A stretch of DNA of 64,000 nt from JAFAMS01 sp963715815 (GCA_963715815.1 OY970278.1:2604001-2668000); one strand, 5' to 3'. Shown: positions 32,096 through 40,739, counted from the first letter of the stretch. The notes: generated by a model not told the origin, from the sequence alone. A program made the numbers and translations.

Positions 32096-33299
32096 ATCGT
32101 TCCGGCTCGTCGATTTGCGCGGCGGCCTCGGTGCCGTTCCCGACGTGCGCTGCAGTGGCGTCATGTCCGGCATCAAGCGACGCAAAGCCGATCTCGCCCT
32201 GATCGATCTCGGCGGCGAGCGCGTCTGCGCGGCCGTGATCACGACCAATGACGTCAAGGCTGCACCGCTGATCGTTTCCAACGAACATCTCGCGACTGAC
32301 GGTGATGCGATTCGCGCGATCGTCGCGAATTCGGGTTGCGCGAATGCGTGCACCGGCGAACGCGGACTCACCGATGCCCGCGAGACCGCCTCACGCGCTG
32401 CAGCGCTGATGGGCATACGTACTTCACAAGTACTCGTGGCATCGACGGGTGTCATCGGCGTTCCGATGCCTATGGACGTTATGGGTCCGGGTCTGGAGAA
32501 GGCCGTGCGCGCGTTGCGCACCGGCAGCGAAGCCGCGCTCTCGGCCGCGGAAGCGATCATGACGACCGATCATGTGCCGAAGCTCGAGGCCTGCGCGTAC
32601 TACGACAACGGGAACCAAACGCGTTTCGTGGTCGGCGGGATCGCAAAAGGCGCGGGGATGATCGCTCCCAATATGGCGACGATGCTCGCGTTTATCGCGA
32701 CCGACGCGAGCTGCACGCGCCAGTCGCTGCAAGCGGCGCTATCCGAAGCGGTCGACGACACGTTCAACATGATTTCGGTCGACGGTGACATGTCGACCAA
32801 CGACTGCCTCTACGCATTCGCTAAACCGGGGACCGAAGAAGCAAGCCCAGGATTGCGAGCAGCGTTGCACACCGTTTGCCGCGAGCTAGCGCTCGACATG
32901 GTCAAAGACGGCGAGGGCGCGAGCAAAACGCTCACGGTGCACGTAACGGGAGCGAAGAACGCGGCGCAAGCGCGACAGATCGCACGCGCCATCATCAACT
33001 CCAATCTCGTCAAGACGGCGTTTTTCGGCGAGGATCCGAACTGGGGACGCATCATTGCGGCAGCCGGAAGTGTGGGCTCCGGAATGCGCGAGGACACGTG
33101 GTCGATCACGCTCGGCGGATCGCTCTGGGTCGATCGCGGTGCGATGGAAGTCCTCAGCGAAGCCGAAGCGCATGCGTTGCTCGAGCACAAATCGATCAAA
33201 GTTGGTCTGGATCTTGGAATGGGCGAGGCTGAAGCCACCGGATACGGATGTGATATGACGCTTGAATACGTGCGCATCAACGCGCACTACCGAACGTGA
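32070..33299 (+). CDS. argJ: Glutamate N-acetyltransferase / ornithine acetyltransferase
   Basis: 409 residues from TTG 32070, chosen because GAGGAGG ends 6 nt upstream and the length matches the family; the frame is open much further upstream through argC. Autocleavage site 'IAKGAGMIAPNMATMLAFIATDA', with the nucleophilic Thr after M-A. Other marks: 'SGIKRRKADLALIDLG', 'IVANSGCANACTGERGL', 'VLVASTGVIGVPMPMD' and 'FFGEDPNWGRIIAAAGSVG'. Recycles the acetyl group from acetylornithine to glutamate; with no argA or argE in the cluster, it provides the cyclic pathway. Unspliced start codons such as TTG are easily miscalled. Confidence 0.94.
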   Translation: MALASQSSESFRLVDLRGGLGAVPDVRCSGVMSGIKRRKADLALIDLGGERVCAAVITTNDVKAAPLIVSNEHLATDGDAIRAIVANSGCANACTGERGLTDARETASRAAALMGIRTSQVLVASTGVIGVPMPMDVMGPGLEKAVRALRTGSEAALSAAEAIMTTDHVPKLEACAYYDNGNQTRFVVGGIAKGAGMIAPNMATMLAFIATDASCTRQSLQAALSEAVDDTFNMISVDGDMSTNDCLYAFAKPGTEEASPGLRAALHTVCRELALDMVKDGEGASKTLTVHVTGAKNAAQARQIARAIINSNLVKTAFFGEDPNWGRIIAAAGSVGSGMREDTWSITLGGSLWVDRGAMEVLSEAEAHALLEHKSIKVGLDLGMGEAEATGYGCDMTLEYVRINAHYRT

Positions 33300-34516
33300 T
33301 CGCCCACCCCGGCGGAAGCTCGCTCCCCGCGATCGAGCATCCGCATCTGATGAAGAACTACAACCGCGCGCCGATCAATTTCGTGCGCGGCGAAGGCGTA
33401 TGGCTCATCGACGCAAACGGCGAGCGTTATCTCGATCTCGTTGCGGGGATCGCGGTGTGTGCGCTTGGTCATTCACATCCGGCGATCGTGGGCGCGATAG
33501 CGGCACAAGCCGCGACGCTCGTGCACTGCAGCAATCTCTATCATCACGAACCTGCGGGCGAGCTCGCCAACAAACTGGCCGAGATCTCCGGTTTCGATCG
33601 GGTTTTCTTCTGCAACTCGGGAACCGAAGCGAGCGAAGCCGCGATCAAGCTCGCACGCAAACGTGCGTTCCGCCTGGGGCAAACCGACCGCAACGTCATC
33701 GTCGCATGTACGAATTCGTTCCACGGCCGCACTATGGGTGCGCTCGCGGCGACCGACAATCCAAAATATCACGAAGGCTTCGGTCCGCTTCCCGGCGGTT
33801 TCAGGTTCACACCGTTCAACGACGTCGCTGCGCTCGAAAAGGTAATCGATTCAACGACGGCAGCGTTGATCATCGAGCCGGTTCAGGGCGAGAGCGGAAT
33901 TTTTCCGGCGACAAACGCGTTTCTGGAAGCGGCGCGCAAGCTCACCGCGGAACGCGGCGCGCTGCTGATCTTCGATGAAATTCAAACGGGAATGGGACGG
34001 ACCGGGACGCTGTTCGCGTTCGAATATTACAACGTTCGTCCCGATGCGATCACCCTTGCAAAAGCGCTCGCCAACGGGTTGCCGATCGGGGCGTTACTCT
34101 GCACCGATGACGCAGCCGATGCACTACACCCAGGCGATCACGGCACTACATTTGGCGGTTCACCCGTACCATGTGCAGCAGCACTCGCGCATCTCAATCT
34201 GCGCGATCGCATGAATCTCAACGCGCACGTTGCCAACATGGGGCGAATTCTCGAGCTCGAGCTGCGCGAGATCGCGCATGCCGACCGCGAACGCTTCGGC
34301 GACCCGCGTGGCCTCGGCTTGATGCTTGGGCTTCCGGTAATGGACCCGTTCGCGGCGAAAGACATCGTGCAAGCCGCGCTAGGGGAACAGTTGCTCATCA
34401 ACGCGGCGGGCAACAATACATTGCGCTTTGTTCCGCCGCTCATCATCTCCGAAGACGAGCTGCGCGAATCCATGCGGCGGCTGCGCCGTGCGATCGCGGC
34501 CTCGCGAAGCCGTTAA
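33296..34516 (+). CDS. argD: Acetylornithine aminotransferase
   Basis: 406 residues, GTG start overlapping the argJ stop (GTGA). Class III PLP aminotransferase: 'GVWLIDANGERYLDLVAGIAV', 'VFFCNSGTEASEAAIKLARK', 'NSFHGRTMGALAATDNPKYHEGF', 'LLIFDEIQTGMGRTGTLFAFE' (Asp of D-E-I-Q) and the Schiff-base Lys in 'ITLAKALANGLPIGALL'. Converts N-acetylglutamate semialdehyde to N-acetylornithine. Last gene of the arg operon; the nitrile hydratase cluster starts 9 bp later on the same strand and may be read through. Confidence 0.95.
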   Translation: MIAHPGGSSLPAIEHPHLMKNYNRAPINFVRGEGVWLIDANGERYLDLVAGIAVCALGHSHPAIVGAIAAQAATLVHCSNLYHHEPAGELANKLAEISGFDRVFFCNSGTEASEAAIKLARKRAFRLGQTDRNVIVACTNSFHGRTMGALAATDNPKYHEGFGPLPGGFRFTPFNDVAALEKVIDSTTAALIIEPVQGESGIFPATNAFLEAARKLTAERGALLIFDEIQTGMGRTGTLFAFEYYNVRPDAITLAKALANGLPIGALLCTDDAADALHPGDHGTTFGGSPVPCAAALAHLNLRDRMNLNAHVANMGRILELELREIAHADRERFGDPRGLGLMLGLPVMDPFAAKDIVQAALGEQLLINAAGNNTLRFVPPLIISEDELRESMRRLRRAIAASRSR

Positions 34517-34525
34517 AGCCTCGTT

Positions 34526-34846
34526 ATGGATTCGCATCCGCGCGGCATGCACGATCTTGGTGGTCAACCGGCCGGCACGATCGATCGCTCCGAACATCAA
34601 AACGATTTTTGGGAGCAGCGTGTCGATGCCCTGATGCGCGCCCTCGGAACGCTCGATCCGCCGCTCGTTCGAACTGATGAACTGCGCCGCGCGATCGAAG
34701 GCATCGGTGCAGACGCCTTCGACTCGATGTCGTACTACGAACGCTGGATCTCTGCCATTACCGAAGTGCTGCTCGAAAAAGGGATCATCTCCGTCAACGA
34801 GCTCTCAAGCAAGATCGCGGAGATCGATGAGCGAGACACCGAATGA
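34526..34846 (+). CDS. Nitrile hydratase/thiocyanate hydrolase beta subunit, N-terminal half
   Basis: 106 residues. 'GMHDLGGQPAGTID' is the conserved start of nitrile hydratase beta; 'DFWEQRVDALMRALG' and 'LRRAIEGIGADAFDSMSYYERWISAITEVLLEKGIIS' pieces match the helical N-domain, including an Arg that in relatives contacts the oxidised Cys claw. The protein stops where a normal beta subunit would enter its SH3-like domain, which is instead encoded by the next gene (4-nt overlap). It also resembles nitrile hydratase activators, which derive from this domain, so an accessory role is possible. Residue 8 Met (34547) is an alternative start; neither has a clear SD. Confidence 0.8.
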   Translation: MDSHPRGMHDLGGQPAGTIDRSEHQNDFWEQRVDALMRALGTLDPPLVRTDELRRAIEGIGADAFDSMSYYERWISAITEVLLEKGIISVNELSSKIAEIDERDTE

Positions 34847-35142
34847 ACGCGCGATTTGCTCCGGGCGATCGCGTCCGCGTGCGGGAGTGGTTTCCGCCGG
34901 GGCACGTTCGCACGCCGTACTACGTCCGCGGGAAGCGCGGCGAGATCGAGCGTGTGTGCGGGATGTTCAACAACCCCGAGCGACTCGCGTACGGACGCAC
35001 CGACGATCCCAAAGTATTGTACCGCGTGCGCTTCGCGCAAACGGAAGTATGGGGACGTGCCGAGCGGCCGGGCGACACGATCGACATCGAAATCTACGAA
35101 CATTGGTTGGAACCTGTCCCGAGCGAAGTCGAGGGGGCCTGA
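34843..35142 (+). CDS. Nitrile hydratase/thiocyanate hydrolase beta subunit, C-terminal (SH3-like) half
   Basis: 99 residues. 'FAPGDRVRVREWFPPGHVRTPYYVRGKRGEIERVCG' pieces are the SH3-like beta-barrel of nitrile hydratase beta, with the second conserved Arg in R-T-P-x-Y-V-R-G-K-R-G. 'LYRVRFAQTEVWG' and 'DTIDIEIYEHWLEP' close the domain. Together with the upstream 106-residue protein it makes one beta subunit. The last residues (P-S-E-V-E-G-A) come from a copy of a dispersed repeat that has invaded the 3' end. The alpha gene starts 3 bp downstream. Confidence 0.85.
   Translation: MNARFAPGDRVRVREWFPPGHVRTPYYVRGKRGEIERVCGMFNNPERLAYGRTDDPKVLYRVRFAQTEVWGRAERPGDTIDIEIYEHWLEPVPSEVEGA
35115..35135. 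repeat. Partial copy of dispersed GAGCGAAGTCGAGGG repeat
   Basis: TGTCCCGAGCGAAGTCGAGGG, a short form of the repeat at 36633-36661, lies in frame at the 3' end of the beta-subunit half and supplies its final codons. Confidence 0.55.
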
Positions 35143-35145
35143 AGC

Positions 35146-35769
35146 ATGAGCGACGATCACGACCATCCACATCACCCTGAGCATCATCTGCCGAGCACCT
35201 ATCACGAAAAGCTGACGGCAGCCGTCATCGAGCTGCTGGCCGAGAAGGACGTTCTCTCCCCGGCTAAGATCGCGGAAGCGATCGACATCATGGACGCGCG
35301 CGGCCCTAATCTTGGCGCGAAGGTCGTAGCGCGGGCGTGGATCGATCCTGAGTTCAAAAAACGTTTGCTCGCCGACGGCAGCAAGGGATGTGCCGAGCTC
35401 GGCATCGACGTCGGTTCGCTCAAGCTCGTCGTCGTCGAGAACACTCCGCAGGCGCACAACGTCATCGTTTGCACGCTCTGCTCGTGCTACCCAAAGATGC
35501 TCCTCGGCATTCCGCCCGCATGGTACAAGAGCAAAGCCTATCGTTCGCGCACGGCGCGCGAGCCGCGCAAGGTGCTGCATGAGTTCGGACTCGACGTCAA
35601 CGAGAGCGTCTCGGTTCGCGTGCACGACAGCACCGCCGATATGCGGTATCTCGTGCTACCGATGCGTCCGGCCGGCACGGAAGGTTGGAGCGAGGATAAA
35701 CTCGCGACGCTAGTCACACGCGATTCGATGATCGGTGTGGCGAAAGCGAACGAACCGATCGCGGTTTGA
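35146..35769 (+). CDS. Cobalt-type nitrile hydratase alpha / thiocyanate hydrolase gamma subunit
   Basis: 207 residues. The metal claw is V-C109-T-L-C112-S-C114; Thr in the second place marks the Co(III) class (Fe enzymes have Ser). In active enzymes two of the Cys are oxidised to sulfinic and sulfenic acids. The rest is typical: 'GAKVVARAWIDPEFKKRLLADGS', 'VVENTPQAHNVIVC', 'YPKMLLGIPPAWYKSKAYRSR'. The first 15 residues are His-rich (DHDHPHHPEHH), perhaps aiding metal loading. Gene order beta-N, beta-C, alpha equals scnB-scnA-scnC of thiocyanate hydrolase, so the substrate may be a nitrile or thiocyanate. The next gene overlaps its stop (TTGA). Confidence 0.9.
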   Translation: MSDDHDHPHHPEHHLPSTYHEKLTAAVIELLAEKDVLSPAKIAEAIDIMDARGPNLGAKVVARAWIDPEFKKRLLADGSKGCAELGIDVGSLKLVVVENTPQAHNVIVCTLCSCYPKMLLGIPPAWYKSKAYRSRTAREPRKVLHEFGLDVNESVSVRVHDSTADMRYLVLPMRPAGTEGWSEDKLATLVTRDSMIGVAKANEPIAV

Positions 35770-36689
35770 GGGGAGCGCTCGCCGGTCTCCTAGCGCTCTG
35801 GCTGCTCTGGGGCATTAATTGGTCGCTGTGGCGGATCGTATTGCCCTATACGGGTCCGGTCGAATTTATCGCGCTTCGCACGGCCCTGGCTGCAGCGATG
35901 CTCGTCGTGCTGATGCTCGTGTGGCGACGCTCGCTCAATCCTGTGCCGTTCGTTCCGCTGGCGCTGATCGGGCTTTTGCAGGGCGTCGGAATGAATGGCT
36001 TCTCCGTGATCGCAGTCGCCGACAGCGGCGCAACGAAGGCGACGATCTTCGCATACACGATGCCGTTCTGGACGGTACTCTTTGCGCGGCTGATCTTGCA
36101 CGAAGAGATTCGCGCGAGGCAATGGATCGCAATCTCGCTCGGTGCGCTAGGGCTCGCGATCGTCATTGCTGGGCACTCGTCACGCGTTTCCGAGGTCGGC
36201 GCCGCCTTTGCCATAGCCGGCGGCATCTGTTGGGCACTCGGAACGGTCATCTGGAAACGGACGCTGCAGGACTACACGGTCGATCCGATGCTGATGATCA
36301 CCTGGCAGAACGTTTTCGCAACGTTGCCGCTAGGAATCGCCGCGCTGTTCGTACATGAGATTCCAATGCATTGGAACGCATTCTTGATCGTCGTCTTCGC
36401 GTACAACGTCGTCGTGACGGCGGTGATCTCATGGTTACTTTGGTTCTGGGTCGTGAAGCGCTTACCGGCCGTCACGGCCGGAATGAGCGCTCTCGCAATT
36501 CCAATCGTCGCAATCGTGAGCGCCTACTTTTTGGTCGGCGAACGTCCCGAACCGCTCCAATGGGCGGGTATCGTCTGCATGCTGCTTGCGCTCTTAGTTG
36601 TGAATTTGCCATCAAGCGAGAGTCGCGCCCCCCTGTCATCCCGAGCGAAGTCGAGGGACAGCGCTAATGTTGAAGGGCAAATACTATGA
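35766..36689 (+). CDS. DMT-superfamily (EamA) exporter
   Basis: 307 residues, TTG start overlapping the alpha-subunit stop. Ten predicted membrane helices in two EamA repeats: 'LLALWLLWGINWSLWRIVLP', 'SVIAVADSGATKATIFAYTMPFWTVLFARLILHEEIRARQWI' pieces and 'LPAVTAGMSALAIPIVAIVSAYFLVGERPEPLQWAG' pieces. Probably exports an amino acid or small metabolite; position directly after the hydratase genes suggests a shared operon. The last 20 residues ('SRAKSRDSANVEG') derive from an intruding dispersed repeat, so the ancestral stop was likely earlier. Confidence 0.82.
   Translation: MRGALAGLLALWLLWGINWSLWRIVLPYTGPVEFIALRTALAAAMLVVLMLVWRRSLNPVPFVPLALIGLLQGVGMNGFSVIAVADSGATKATIFAYTMPFWTVLFARLILHEEIRARQWIAISLGALGLAIVIAGHSSRVSEVGAAFAIAGGICWALGTVIWKRTLQDYTVDPMLMITWQNVFATLPLGIAALFVHEIPMHWNAFLIVVFAYNVVVTAVISWLLWFWVVKRLPAVTAGMSALAIPIVAIVSAYFLVGERPEPLQWAGIVCMLLALLVVNLPSSESRAPLSSRAKSRDSANVEGQIL
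36633..36661. repeat. Dispersed palindromic repeat (TGTCATCCCGAGCGAAG family)
   Basis: CTGTCATCCCGAGCGAAG followed by TCGAGGGACAG is an imperfect palindrome (CTGTC...GACAG). It recurs in variant form at 35115 and, inverted, twice at 55955-56027. Here it extends the exporter's reading frame. Confidence 0.65.
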
Positions 36690-37483
36690 GCGCGGACATA
36701 AATCTGGACGCCTATTTTCACCGCATCTGCTACAACGGCTCGCGCCAACCGACGCTCGCGACGCTGACCGCCATTCAGATGGCGCACATGTCCGCCATCC
36801 CGTTCGAAAACCTCGACGTGCTGCTAGGCCGTGGCGTTCGTCTCGACCTCGATTCGCTTCAAGCGAAGCTCGTCGCGGCAAAACGCGGCGGCTATTGCTT
36901 CGAACACTCGACCCTGCTCGCGCGGGTCCTCGAACAACTGGGTTTTGGGGTTGAGCGCCGCGCAGCGCGCGTGGTGTTGTTTTCCGGTCCCACGGAAGCG
37001 CCGCGCACGCACATGTACTTTACGGTCGATCTCCCCGAAGGAACGTTCGTCATTGACCCGGGCTTCGGAGGATACGGCGCGCGCTTTCCGATCCGCCTCG
37101 GTGGCGCCGCGGACGGCACGCATTGGATCGCTCGCGAGGGCCGCAACATTATCTTAAGATTCAAGCGCGATGGCGCTGCCGTCGACGGCTGGGTTTCAGA
37201 TTACGAAGAAAAGAATCACCCGATCGACTTCGAGATGGGCAACCACATGACTGCGACGCACCCGGATTCGATGTTCAAACAGATCATTATGATGAGCATC
37301 GTGACGCCCACCGGACGTGTTTCAGTAATGAACCGCGATGCCACATTCCACGACGGGAACGACGTGATGCCGATGCAGCTCGCGGACCGGCGCGCATTCC
37401 GCAATCTACTCGTCGAGCGCTACGGTTTTGATCTTCCGGAATTCGACACGCTTCGCGTTCCGGCCATCCCAGAATGGGAGTAG
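36686..37483 (+). CDS. nat: Arylamine N-acetyltransferase
   Basis: 265 residues. Transfers acetyl from CoA to arylamines or hydrazines through a Cys-His-Asp triad: C71 in 'AAKRGGYCFEHSTLLARVL', H109 in 'APRTHMYFTVD' and D124 in 'GTFVIDPGFGGYG'. Also 'IPFENLDVLLGRGVRLD' near the N-terminus. Length typical. Natural substrate unknown; in soil bacteria these enzymes often serve amide-forming secondary metabolism or detoxification. The SDR gene starts just after its stop. Confidence 0.92.
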   Translation: MSADINLDAYFHRICYNGSRQPTLATLTAIQMAHMSAIPFENLDVLLGRGVRLDLDSLQAKLVAAKRGGYCFEHSTLLARVLEQLGFGVERRAARVVLFSGPTEAPRTHMYFTVDLPEGTFVIDPGFGGYGARFPIRLGGAADGTHWIAREGRNIILRFKRDGAAVDGWVSDYEEKNHPIDFEMGNHMTATHPDSMFKQIIMMSIVTPTGRVSVMNRDATFHDGNDVMPMQLADRRAFRNLLVERYGFDLPEFDTLRVPAIPEWE

Positions 37484-37484
37484 C

Positions 37485-38216
37485 ATGAGCACGTTATCAG
37501 GACGGACCGCCGTCGTTATCGGCGCGAGCAGCGGGGTTGGACTCGCGACGGCTCGGCAGTTTTATGAAGCTGGAGCGATTGTCCACGCCGTAGCGCGCCG
37601 GAAGACGCCCTTTGGGGGGAAATCCGACCGATTTCATGCGCACACGCTCGACCTAATGGACTCCGTCGCGATCGAGCGCGGAATGACAACCATCCTGAAA
37701 ATGAATCCGATCGACGTGCTCGTTTACGCGGCGGGTCATAACGTACCGAACCGGCGACTTGCGGAGACCACACTCGAGGATTGGAATACCGTCATCCAAG
37801 TAAACCTCAATGCGGCATTTCAAACCTTACAACTGGCACTACCGTCCCTTCGCGAGCGACACGGTACAGCGATATTCATCTCGAGCAATTCAGCCGCGTG
37901 GCCGAATATGTCGGGCAGCGCGTACCAGGCCTCGAAAACCGGGCTGTTCGGTTTGGCACGCTCCGGCGCATATGAAGAACATCAAAATGGAGTTCGGATT
38001 TCGGTAATCCTGCCGGGCGTGATCGATACGCCGTTTCTCGAGCGGCGCGCAAATCCGCCCGATGCAGCAAAGCGCGTAAACATGCTTCAGGCAGATGACG
38101 TTGCATCCGCGTGTTTGTTTCTCGCGAGCCTACCCGAACGCGCCTACGTTCCGGAGATGGTGCTTCTGCCGACGTATCTACAAGCGCCCGGGAAAGGCGA
38201 CGGCGCTCACAAGTAA
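37485..38216 (+). CDS. Short-chain dehydrogenase/reductase
   Basis: 243 residues from ATG 37485; longer in-frame starts lie inside the NAT gene and lack family features. Classical SDR: 'TAVVIGASSGVGLATARQF' (T-G/A-x-x-x-G-x-G), 'VLVYAAGHNVPN' (N-A-G equivalent Y-A-A-G), catalytic Ser in 'GTAIFISSNSAAWPN', catalytic Tyr-Lys in 'SAYQASKTGLFGLARS' and 'SVILPGVIDTPFLERR'. An Arg-rich 'VARRKTPFG' after beta-2 suggests NADP. Substrate unknown. Confidence 0.88.
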   Translation: MSTLSGRTAVVIGASSGVGLATARQFYEAGAIVHAVARRKTPFGGKSDRFHAHTLDLMDSVAIERGMTTILKMNPIDVLVYAAGHNVPNRRLAETTLEDWNTVIQVNLNAAFQTLQLALPSLRERHGTAIFISSNSAAWPNMSGSAYQASKTGLFGLARSGAYEEHQNGVRISVILPGVIDTPFLERRANPPDAAKRVNMLQADDVASACLFLASLPERAYVPEMVLLPTYLQAPGKGDGAHK

Positions 38217-39359
38217 TCAGGACGGGAACAGAACATTCTTCGGGGTCACTAAGCGAGTGATGTCACGGGCGATCGCGTTTGCGGCATCCATTGTGACGCG
38301 CGCACCGGGCTTGGACTTGTGACGCTGGGCGTTTACAAACACGATTAACGTTGCGCCCTTCGAGGGCAGGTAATACGCGGCCGCATTGTAGCCGGGGAGT
38401 CCGCCCGTATAACCATACCAGCCGCCGCTACAGCCAACCCCGAGGCCAAATCCCAATCCTTTGTCTCCAGTCGGAAGACAATGCAGGCGCTCATGCTGGA
38501 TTGCGACGCTGTTCAGCTTACCGCCGACGTATGACTCGACCCAGCGTTTCATGTCCCAAGCAGTGGAGATCATGGAACCCGCCGCCCAAGTTAGCGACGG
38601 CGGAAGATAGTCGCTGATATCTTGCCAGTTGCCCTTCGGTTCGAGGGCATATCCGTGGACGAACGGCTCCCGAATGTTCGGATCGTAAAGTGGAAAGCTT
38701 GTGCCGTTGAGCGCGAGTGGGGTCAAGATGCGCTTGCGGATCTGATTCGCGATGGTATCGTGCGTAAGTGCCTCAACCAGGAGTCCGAGGATCAGATAGT
38801 TGGTGTTGCTGTAACCGTACCGCGCACCGGGGGTGAACACGGGCTTCTGCTTCAGCGCCCATGACACGATCTGACGAGGATCGACATGGCTTTTCGGAGT
38901 CAGATCCACTTTCTGAAGTTCAGGGGTTTGGAGAGCTTCAAAGAGACCGCTTCGCATCTCGCAGAGTTGACGAATCGTGATGTGGTCACCATTCGGAACG
39001 CGAATCCCAAGATCGAACCGGCTTACCGGATCGTCCAACCTTAGACGACCCTCGTCGACCAACTGTAGCAGCACGGTGACGACGAACGTTTTCGTGATGC
39101 TGCCGATGCGGAACGCATCATTCAGGGCGAATGGCGTCCTGAACGCCAGATCCGCGTATCCAATGCTTTTAATGAACGGCCGGCGGTGCGGCAGCCAGAT
39201 CGCGACGAACGCGCCTGGAATCGGATGAGCACCTCCGAACGCCCGCAACTCCTTGCTTACAGCCGCGCCGATCGCGTGCTGGATCTGCGCCGGCAGCGGT
39301 GGAGGCAAGTTCACTGCACCGACCGACGACATCGTCGCGATCAAGCCGGCGAAGCACAA
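38217..39359 (-). CDS. Exported serine beta-lactamase-like hydrolase (class C / PBP4* family)
   Basis: About 380 residues with a signal-like hydrophobic N-terminus. Catalytic S87-x-x-K90 in 'RIGSITKTFVVTVLLQL', Y183-S-N in 'RYGYSNTNYLILGLLVEAL' and a third motif 'WYGYTGGLPGYNAAAYYLPS' where the usual H/K-T-G is Y-T-G. Related proteins include D-aminopeptidases, esterases and cell-wall enzymes, so antibiotic resistance should not be assumed. Start codon is uncertain: TTG at 39359 is the only usual start before the hydrophobic stretch, and no ATG or GTG precedes it before an in-frame stop. Confidence 0.85.
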   Translation of the reverse strand: MCFAGLIATMSSVGAVNLPPPLPAQIQHAIGAAVSKELRAFGGAHPIPGAFVAIWLPHRRPFIKSIGYADLAFRTPFALNDAFRIGSITKTFVVTVLLQLVDEGRLRLDDPVSRFDLGIRVPNGDHITIRQLCEMRSGLFEALQTPELQKVDLTPKSHVDPRQIVSWALKQKPVFTPGARYGYSNTNYLILGLLVEALTHDTIANQIRKRILTPLALNGTSFPLYDPNIREPFVHGYALEPKGNWQDISDYLPPSLTWAAGSMISTAWDMKRWVESYVGGKLNSVAIQHERLHCLPTGDKGLGFGLGVGCSGGWYGYTGGLPGYNAAAYYLPSKGATLIVFVNAQRHKSKPGARVTMDAANAIARDITRLVTPKNVLFPS

Positions 39360-39392
39360 CGAAGCGACGCGAGTCGCGAAAATAATGATTCT

Positions 39393-40739
39393 CTAAATTC
39401 GCTCGGCTAAGAACGATGCGACTTGCGCAACCGCGACGCGGTCCTGTCGCATCGAGTCGCGGTGACGGATGGTGATCGTTTCGTCGGCAAGCGTCTGATA
39501 ATCGATCATGATGCAGAACGGCGTGCCGATCTCATCCTGCCGGCGATAGAGCTGGCCGACGTTGCCTTCGTCGTATTGACTTCGAAAATGCGGACGTAAA
39601 GCGCGTTCGATTGTTTGCGCGCGTTCGACGAGCTCGGGCTTGTTACGCGCGAGCGGAAAGACGCCGACCTGAACCGGCGCGATCTTCGGATGGAAGCGCA
39701 AGACGGTGCGCGAGCTTTCCTTGCCGGCTTCGTCGACGATTTTCTCTTTGTCGTAGGCGTCGACCAGCATCGTAAGCGTCGTGCGATCCATTCCCGCGGA
39801 GCTTTCAATCAAAATTGGGACGTACTTCTGCTTCGTCGCCTCGTCGAAGTAGGTGAGGTCCTTACCGGAGAGCTTGATGTGCGCATCGAGGTCGTAGGTT
39901 CCCCGGTGTGCGATCGATTCGAGCTCGCCCCAACCCCATGGGAAGAGATATTCGACGTCAATTCCGGCGACCGCATAGTGCGGGCGTTCTTCGGCTTTGA
40001 GCTCGTAGAAGCGTAAGCGCTCGGCCTTGATCCCGTAGTCGGAATACCATTTCTTACGCGCATCGACCCACTCTTTGAACCATTCCATGTCGCGGCCGTC
40101 GTGCGGGACGAAAAACTCAAGTTCAGCTTGCTCGAATTCACGGACCCGGAACGTAAAGTTACCCGGCGTGATCTCGTTGCGGAACGATTTGCCGATCTGC
40201 GCGATCCCGAACGGTGGCTTCTTGCGCGCGCTCTGATAGATGTTCTTGAAGTTGACGAACATGCCCTGAGCGGTTTCCGGACGCAAGTACGCGACTGAGG
40301 CACTGTCCTCCATGGGGCCGATCTGCGTCTTCATCATCAAATTGAAATTGCGCGGCTCCGTGAGCGTCCCGCGCATGCCGCAATCCGGGCACTGCTCGAG
40401 CGACTTGAGATGATCAGCACGAAAGCGATGCTTGCAATTTTTGCAATCGACGAGCTTGTCGTGAAACGCTGCGACGTGCCCGGATGCAACCCAGGTGTCG
40501 GGGTGCATGATGATCGAGGAATCGAACGCAACGACGTCGTCGCGCATCTCGACGATCTCGTGCCACCACGCATCCTTGACATTGCGTTTGAGAATTGCGC
40601 CGAGCGGACCGTAGTCGAAGAAGCCGCCGATCCCACCGTAAATTTCACTCGACTGAAAGATAAAGCCGCGGCGCTTTGCCAGCGCGGTGATTTCGTCCAT
40701 CGATGCCGGGTTCGTCAGTTGCGTTTCGTCGACCATCAA
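39393..40739 (-). CDS. glyS: Glycine--tRNA ligase (dimeric class II type)
   Basis: 448 residues. Eukaryote/archaea-like alpha2 GlyRS rather than the alpha2-beta2 type. Starts 'EITALAKRRGFIFQSSEIYGGIGGFFDYGPLG', zinc-type Cys pairs C99-x-x-C102 and C117-x-x-C120, motif 2 'GKSFRNEITPGNFTFRVREFEQAELEFF' pieces, motif 3 'LIESSAGMDRTTLTMLVDAY' and a C-terminal anticodon domain from 'IAPVQVGVFPLARN'. ATG overlaps the MmcQ stop (ATGA), so it is the second gene of a two-gene unit. Confidence 0.95.
   Translation of the reverse strand: MMVDETQLTNPASMDEITALAKRRGFIFQSSEIYGGIGGFFDYGPLGAILKRNVKDAWWHEIVEMRDDVVAFDSSIIMHPDTWVASGHVAAFHDKLVDCKNCKHRFRADHLKSLEQCPDCGMRGTLTEPRNFNLMMKTQIGPMEDSASVAYLRPETAQGMFVNFKNIYQSARKKPPFGIAQIGKSFRNEITPGNFTFRVREFEQAELEFFVPHDGRDMEWFKEWVDARKKWYSDYGIKAERLRFYELKAEERPHYAVAGIDVEYLFPWGWGELESIAHRGTYDLDAHIKLSGKDLTYFDEATKQKYVPILIESSAGMDRTTLTMLVDAYDKEKIVDEAGKESSRTVLRFHPKIAPVQVGVFPLARNKPELVERAQTIERALRPHFRSQYDEGNVGQLYRRQDEIGTPFCIMIDYQTLADETITIRHRDSMRQDRVAVAQVASFLAERI

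Noticed and set aside
38217..39359. Antibiotic-resistance beta-lactamase
   Set aside because: The S-x-x-K and Y-S-N motifs are shared with many esterases and peptidases; the third motif is Y-T-G and no resistance context exists.
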